NCBI GenBank assembly: GCA_900768435.1
Contig: CAAGCW010000026.1
Location: forward strand, 148,630-212,629
Origin: an uncultured Collinsella sp.
GTDB taxonomy: Bacteria; Actinomycetota; Coriobacteriia; Coriobacteriales; Coriobacteriaceae
Length of the DNA: 64,000 nucleotides
Direction of reading: 5' to 3'
The position numbers were made by a program, and so were the translations under genes. The notes beneath the pieces were generated by a model. That model was not told the DNA's origin and searched no databases. It was given only the letters and a program-made list of their open reading frames with translations. Positions 60,352 to 64,000 of this stretch are shown piece after piece. Positions within the stretch are counted from its first letter, which is position 1; each line of letters begins with the position of its first letter.

Positions 60352-60833
60352 TATTCGATGCCTTGACGGGCTAGGAGTCCTTCGTCGAAGTAGTGTTTGA
60401 CGGGGCGCATTTCGGTTACTAGGTCGGCAAGGTCGGCGAGGGGCAGTAATCCGCGGCCGGTGAGCACGAGCTCCGTGGTGGCAGACTTCAGCGCAATCAA
60501 CCCCTCCGCATCCTCGCGCGTCACAAAGCCCCGTCGCATGGCTTCTCCCAGCTCATCCAAGATCAGCACGTCGACCTGGCTAATCTGCTCGCGCGCCAGC
60601 TCCATGATCTGTGCGGCACAGGTTTCGGGTGTGTCGCGGTCGGCTTGTACGATGCGTAACCCCAATCGAGGCGCCGCATCATGTTCGGCGCAGTGCAACT
60701 TCTTGGCAAACTGAAGCATGAGCACGTTAAGTCCATAGCCCGTGGCGCGCAGCGCGAGCCCCAGCGCAGCCGTCGTCTTGCCTTTGCCGTCGCCCGTATA
60801 GATTTGAACCTTGCCGACTTCCAGTGATGCCAT
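60348..60833 (-). CDS. btuR: Cob(I)alamin adenosyltransferase (CobO/BtuR type)
   Basis: 161 aa, AAAGGAC before the ATG. P-loop IYTGDGKGKTTAALGLALRA, DVLILDELGEAMRRGFV Walker B region, LVLTGRGL. Adds adenosyl to cob(I)alamin. No other cobalamin genes in the window, so it may serve salvage. Confidence 0.92.
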   Translation of the reverse strand: MASLEVGKVQIYTGDGKGKTTAALGLALRATGYGLNVLMLQFAKKLHCAEHDAAPRLGLRIVQADRDTPETCAAQIMELAREQISQVDVLILDELGEAMRRGFVTREDAEGLIALKSATTELVLTGRGLLPLADLADLVTEMRPVKHYFDEGLLARQGIEY

Positions 60834-60910
60834 CTCTGTCCTTTCGTGCCCGGCGTCGGTTTATCGCCGTCCGGGTTGGGTATTCTAGAAAACATTATCA
60901 ACCCCAGTAG

Positions 60911-62818
60911 ATGGAGTTCAAGCAGATGGAGATGGATGACAACAAACGTAGACGGAATATGATCCTCTACGTGCTCATCGCCTTCGTCGTCTACCTCGTG
61001 CTCTCGACCGTTCTGTTCCCCAACATCGGTCACACGCAGCAGATTACGAAGACCGATTATTCGACGTTTGTCAAAGCGCTCGATAAGAAGAGCGTCGACA
61101 AGGTCGAGTACAACACGGACGATTACACGATTTATTACACCAAGAAGGGCGAGGACGAGAATATCGCCTACAAGACGACCGGTGTGCCGAATGACGCTGG
61201 CTTTACCGATCGCGTGCTTGAATCTGGCGCCTCGCTTGAGTCGGTCGTTCCCGATAAGAACTCGGGTCTGATGACCTATTACCTGCTTACGCTCATTCTT
61301 CCCATGGCGATTTTCTTCCTGATCGGCTGGTGGCTCAACCGCCGAATGAAGAAGGCCATGGGCGATGACGGTCCTTCGATGAACTTTGGTGGCGGCGGTT
61401 TTGGCGGCGGTGGACTGGGCAAGTCCGGCGCGCGCGTGATCGCCTCCAAGGACGTGGGCGTGACCTTTAAGGATGTCGCCGGCCAGGAAGAGGCCAAGGA
61501 GTCCCTCAAGGAGGTCGTCGACTTTCTGGAGAAGCCGCAGCGCTACGAGGAGATCGGCGCCAAGCTGCCGCGCGGTGCTCTCCTTGTTGGCCCTCCGGGT
61601 ACCGGTAAGACCCTGCTTGCCAAGGCTGTGGCCGGCGAAGCGGGCGTGCCGTTCTTTAGCATTTCGGGCTCTGAGTTCGTCGAGATGTTTGTCGGCCGCG
61701 GTGCCGCCAAGGTTCGTGACCTGTTTAAGCAGGCCAAGGAAAAGGCCCCGTGTATCGTCTTTATCGATGAGATCGATACCATCGGCAAGAAGCGCGATGG
61801 CGGCGGCTTTAGTGGCAACGACGAGCGCGAGCAGACGCTCAACCAGCTGCTGACCGAGATGGACGGCTTCGATAACCACAAGGGTATTGTCGTTCTCGCT
61901 GCTACCAACCGCCCGGACAGCCTTGACCCGGCCCTGTTGCGCCCCGGTCGTTTTGATCGCCGCATCCCCGTTGAGCTGCCCGACCTGACCGGCCGTAAGA
62001 ACATCCTCGAGCTGCATGCCAAGAGCGTGAAGACGCAGCCGCCGATCGACCTGACCGCGATTGCCCGCGCCACGCCCGGTGCCTCGGGCGCCGACCTGGC
62101 CAACATCATCAACGAGGGCGCGCTGCGTGCCGTCCGCGAGGGTCGCAAGCGTGCCACGCAGGACGATTTTGAGGAGTCGGTGGAGGTCGTCATCGCCGGT
62201 CAGCAGCGTAAGTCCACGGTGCTGTCCGACCACGAGAAGCAGGTCGTTTCTTATCACGAGATCGGCCATGCCATCGTTGCCGCTCGCCAGAAGGGCTCTG
62301 CGCCGGTCACGAAGATCACCATCGTGCCTCGCACGAGCGGCGCTCTGGGCTACACCATGCAGGTCGAGGAGGACGAGCGCTTCCTGACCACACGCCAGGA
62401 GGTCCTGGACAAGCTCGCCGTCTATTGCGGTGGCCGTGCAGCCGAGGAGCTCATCTTTGGCGAGATGACGACCGGCGCCGCCAACGATATCGAGCAGGCC
62501 ACCAAGCTTGCCCGTAACATGGTGACGCGCTTTGGTATGTCCGATGAGTTTGGCATGATGGCGCTCGGTACCGTTCAGAATGCGTACCTCAACCAGGACA
62601 CGTCGCTCACCTGCGCCCCCGGTACGGCCGAGCGCGTGGACGCGATTGTCGCCAAGCTGATCGAGGACGCGCACGACCGCGCCTTGCAGATCCTGAAGGA
62701 GAACAAGTTTAAGCTCCACGAGCTGGCTCGTTATCTGTACAAGAAGGAGACGATCACGGGCGAGGAGTTTATGAATCTTCTCACGCGCGAGAATCCGCTG
62801 ATGCCAAAGCAGCAGTAA
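60911..62818 (+). CDS. ftsH: ATP-dependent zinc metalloprotease FtsH
   Basis: 635 aa from the first ATG; alternatives at 60926 and 60932 are possible because no start has a strong ribosome site. Two N-terminal membrane helices (~17-37, ~120-142), AAA+ domain: Walker A GPPGTGKTLLAKAVAG, Walker B CIVFIDEIDTIGKK, SRH ATNRPDSLDPALLRPGRFDR, and zinc motif HEIGH near 430. Degrades membrane and short-lived proteins. Ends MPKQQ; slightly short but complete. Confidence 0.96.
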   Translation: MEFKQMEMDDNKRRRNMILYVLIAFVVYLVLSTVLFPNIGHTQQITKTDYSTFVKALDKKSVDKVEYNTDDYTIYYTKKGEDENIAYKTTGVPNDAGFTDRVLESGASLESVVPDKNSGLMTYYLLTLILPMAIFFLIGWWLNRRMKKAMGDDGPSMNFGGGGFGGGGLGKSGARVIASKDVGVTFKDVAGQEEAKESLKEVVDFLEKPQRYEEIGAKLPRGALLVGPPGTGKTLLAKAVAGEAGVPFFSISGSEFVEMFVGRGAAKVRDLFKQAKEKAPCIVFIDEIDTIGKKRDGGGFSGNDEREQTLNQLLTEMDGFDNHKGIVVLAATNRPDSLDPALLRPGRFDRRIPVELPDLTGRKNILELHAKSVKTQPPIDLTAIARATPGASGADLANIINEGALRAVREGRKRATQDDFEESVEVVIAGQQRKSTVLSDHEKQVVSYHEIGHAIVAARQKGSAPVTKITIVPRTSGALGYTMQVEEDERFLTTRQEVLDKLAVYCGGRAAEELIFGEMTTGAANDIEQATKLARNMVTRFGMSDEFGMMALGTVQNAYLNQDTSLTCAPGTAERVDAIVAKLIEDAHDRALQILKENKFKLHELARYLYKKETITGEEFMNLLTRENPLMPKQQ

Positions 62819-62836
62819 CACTAGTTGCGCTGTGTC

Positions 62837-62877
62837 AATCGCCCCATTTGAGTGTCCATCTCAAATGGGGCGATTTT
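62837..62877 (+). terminator. Rho-independent terminator after ftsH
   Basis: A perfect 16-bp stem (AATCGCCCCATTTGAG / CTCAAATGGGGCGATT), loop TGTCCAT, then TT. It ends 20 bases before the DUF523 start. Confidence 0.85.
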
Positions 62878-62896
62878 GCGTGAGGAGAGTTGTTAT

Positions 62897-63358
62897 ATGA
62901 AGATCGTGGTAAGTGCCTGCTTGATGGGCGAGAGCTGCAAGTATAACGGGCTCGATAACTACCATCGCGAGCTGGTCGAGGCGTGCGAACGCACAGGGAC
63001 CGAGGTCCTGTTGGTATGCCCCGAGGTTTTTGGTGGTCTACCAACGCCGCGCGACCCGTCCGAGATCGTGGGCGGTGAGGTTCGCACCTGCGAGGGCGTG
63101 TCGGTCGATCGCGAGTTTCGTCTGGGCGCCCAACGTGCGCTCGATATGTGCGAGCAGGCGGGCGGCCCGTCCGAGATCGCTGCGTGCGTCTTGCAGGACC
63201 GTAGCCCCTCGTGCGGTGCGGGTCGCGTCTACGATGGCACCTTTAGCGGTACGCTCACCGCGGGTAACGGCGTTTTCGTTGACTTGCTCCTGCGCCACGG
63301 GTACCGTGTGATCCCAGCGAGTGAATTCGACCCAAGCATGCTGGAACATTGTCCATAG
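62897..63358 (+). CDS. DUF523 family protein
   Basis: 153 aa; the ATG at 62897 has GAGGAGAG upstream. MKIVVSACLMGESCKYNG, VLLVCPEVFGGLPTPRDPSE, CVLQDRSPSCGAG and FSGTLTAGNGVF are the DUF523 (YbbK-like) signatures with three conserved Cys. Function unknown; a metal or thiol site is likely. Confidence 0.9.
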   Translation: MKIVVSACLMGESCKYNGLDNYHRELVEACERTGTEVLLVCPEVFGGLPTPRDPSEIVGGEVRTCEGVSVDREFRLGAQRALDMCEQAGGPSEIAACVLQDRSPSCGAGRVYDGTFSGTLTAGNGVFVDLLLRHGYRVIPASEFDPSMLEHCP

Positions 63359-63464
63359 CACTCGAACCCAACACTTCCTCACGGGTGACCGTTTTGGCAT
63401 CATCCGTGAAGTTGATATTGAGTACGACCCGGTCATCAAAGACGCGGACCGAGTTGACAGGCGC
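63348..63464 (-). pseudogene. Probable serine-recombinase C-terminal remnant
   Basis: The minus strand reads NSVRVFDDRVVLNINFTDD then AKTVTREEVLGSSAMDN, resembling the beta-rich C-terminal end of large serine recombinases. The catalytic N-terminal domain is absent and the frame ends against DUF523. A decayed integration relic; assignment from a short stretch. Confidence 0.4.
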
Positions 63465-63562
63465 CGTACCCAGGCAGCCCCTCCCCGCGGCCATCGCGCA
63501 GGAACGCGCACACGGCCTTCCCGTCTCTTGCGCCTCTCCCGGAACTGTCCACATCAGTGTAG

Positions 63563-63793
63563 CCAATCCAGTCCGCCAAGGGCTGCAGCCCGGACAACGC
63601 GGCGATGGAGGGCTTCTTCGGCCTGCTCAAGAAGGAGTTCTGGCACGGCAGGGACTGGTCGGACTGGACCCCCGCCCGCTTCATCGAGGAGCTCGGGGGC
63701 TGGATTGGTCGATACAATACGGAGAGGCGCAGCGATGCGCTCGGTGGCCGCACGCCGGCCGAGTTCCGCTCCGCGCTGGGAAGGGCCGCGTAA
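63563..63793 (+). pseudogene. IS3-family transposase C-terminal remnant
   Basis: From the stop at 63560-63562 the frame reads IQSAKGCSPDNAAMEGFFGL, LKKEFW, then YNTERRSDALGGRTPAEFR and stops with TAA at 63791. It matches the rve core end of IS3/IS150 OrfB (SRKGNxxDNAxxESFFxxLKxE, YNxxRxxxxLGxxTPxxFR), with the last DDE Glu in MEG. Only the final ~76 residues of ~280 remain; the first two catalytic Asp are lost. Confidence 0.8.
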
Positions 63794-64000
63794 CGGTCCA
63801 AGAAATCGTCCGCTGTCCCCATTCTTGCCCCTTTGGGACAGCTTCTTGTTGGGGCGTGCCTGCCCCAAACCCTGCTAGGAACGAGTACAGCAAACTGGAA
63901 TATTCAAATTAGTCTTTGCAAATTACCTTTGAACCTTCACCATCAATTACAATTCCCTGACGGTTGTTAATTGGGCATAGATTCAAATCCGAAAACTCAG
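63794..64000. other. Window end, no gene seen
   Basis: TGTCCCCATTCTTGCCCC and the nearby GGGACAGC form a small inverted pair that may be the IS3 end. The rest is AT-rich and carries no supported gene. Confidence 0.35.

Overview
The window looks like a chromosomal segment of a Collinsella-type bacterium (Coriobacteriia, high-G+C Gram-positive). That assignment rests on strong GC-rich codon bias, Shine-Dalgarno-led GTG and TTG starts, and housekeeping gene order; no database search was made. About 54 kb is a conserved backbone. The first ~9.6 kb is visibly more AT-rich, with different codon use, and reads as an accessory island. The last ~640 bases again hold mobile-element debris.

Positions 1-9604 (accessory): a 5'-truncated FrhB-type polysaccharide-cluster gene, a HAD-like protein with a degenerate first motif, an amber-interrupted small gene, a small membrane protein, an ImmA/IrrE + DUF4411 (PIN-like) toxin-antitoxin pair, an IS256 remnant, and a minus-strand pair of unrecognised proteins with HEPN-like signatures behind a truncated third frame. 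It ends with a HigB-HigA-SecB toxin-antitoxin-chaperone (TAC) module. In that module an in-frame TAG cuts the antitoxin exactly where a chaperone-addiction tail would begin, and the open frame beyond it runs on to a 4-base overlap with the secB-like start.

Positions 9760-20855: a tightly overlapping eight-gene operon for a Gram-positive Pel-type exopolysaccharide: a PelD-like c-di-GMP receptor with an extra N-terminal Rossmann-like domain, PelE-like, a DUF2194/PelA-type deacetylase, PelF and PelG, followed by CotH, VTC-domain and DUF4956 proteins.

Positions 20993-27888: a PLP-fold protein with an apparently lost catalytic lysine, a MITE-like inverted-repeat element, a ModE-like regulator, guaB, a hairpin-rich spacer with a very large stem-loop before leuS, leuS, and a lipoprotein gene.

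Positions 28152-39893: promoter, attenuator-like hairpin, then rimP-nusA-infB-rbfA-nrnA-truB-ribF-dnaG-rpoD (translation, RNA turnover, FAD synthesis and the primase/sigma block). Two identical tRNA-Asn genes follow. Positions 40493-55386: asp23-like, fakA-like, recG, rsmD, coaD, a coiled-coil protein, DUF177, rpmF, plsX, acpP, rnc, smc, ftsY and ffh, the classic Gram-positive lipid/ribosome/SRP group. Positions 55507-63358: a DUF134-NifX fusion with a His-rich tail and paired palindromic operators, thyA, a DHFR gene, a SpoU methyltransferase, a MATE transporter, a cobalamin adenosyltransferase, ftsH and DUF523. Serine-recombinase and IS3 fragments close the window.

All family assignments come from reading motifs. 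Promoters and operators are sequence-pattern inferences.
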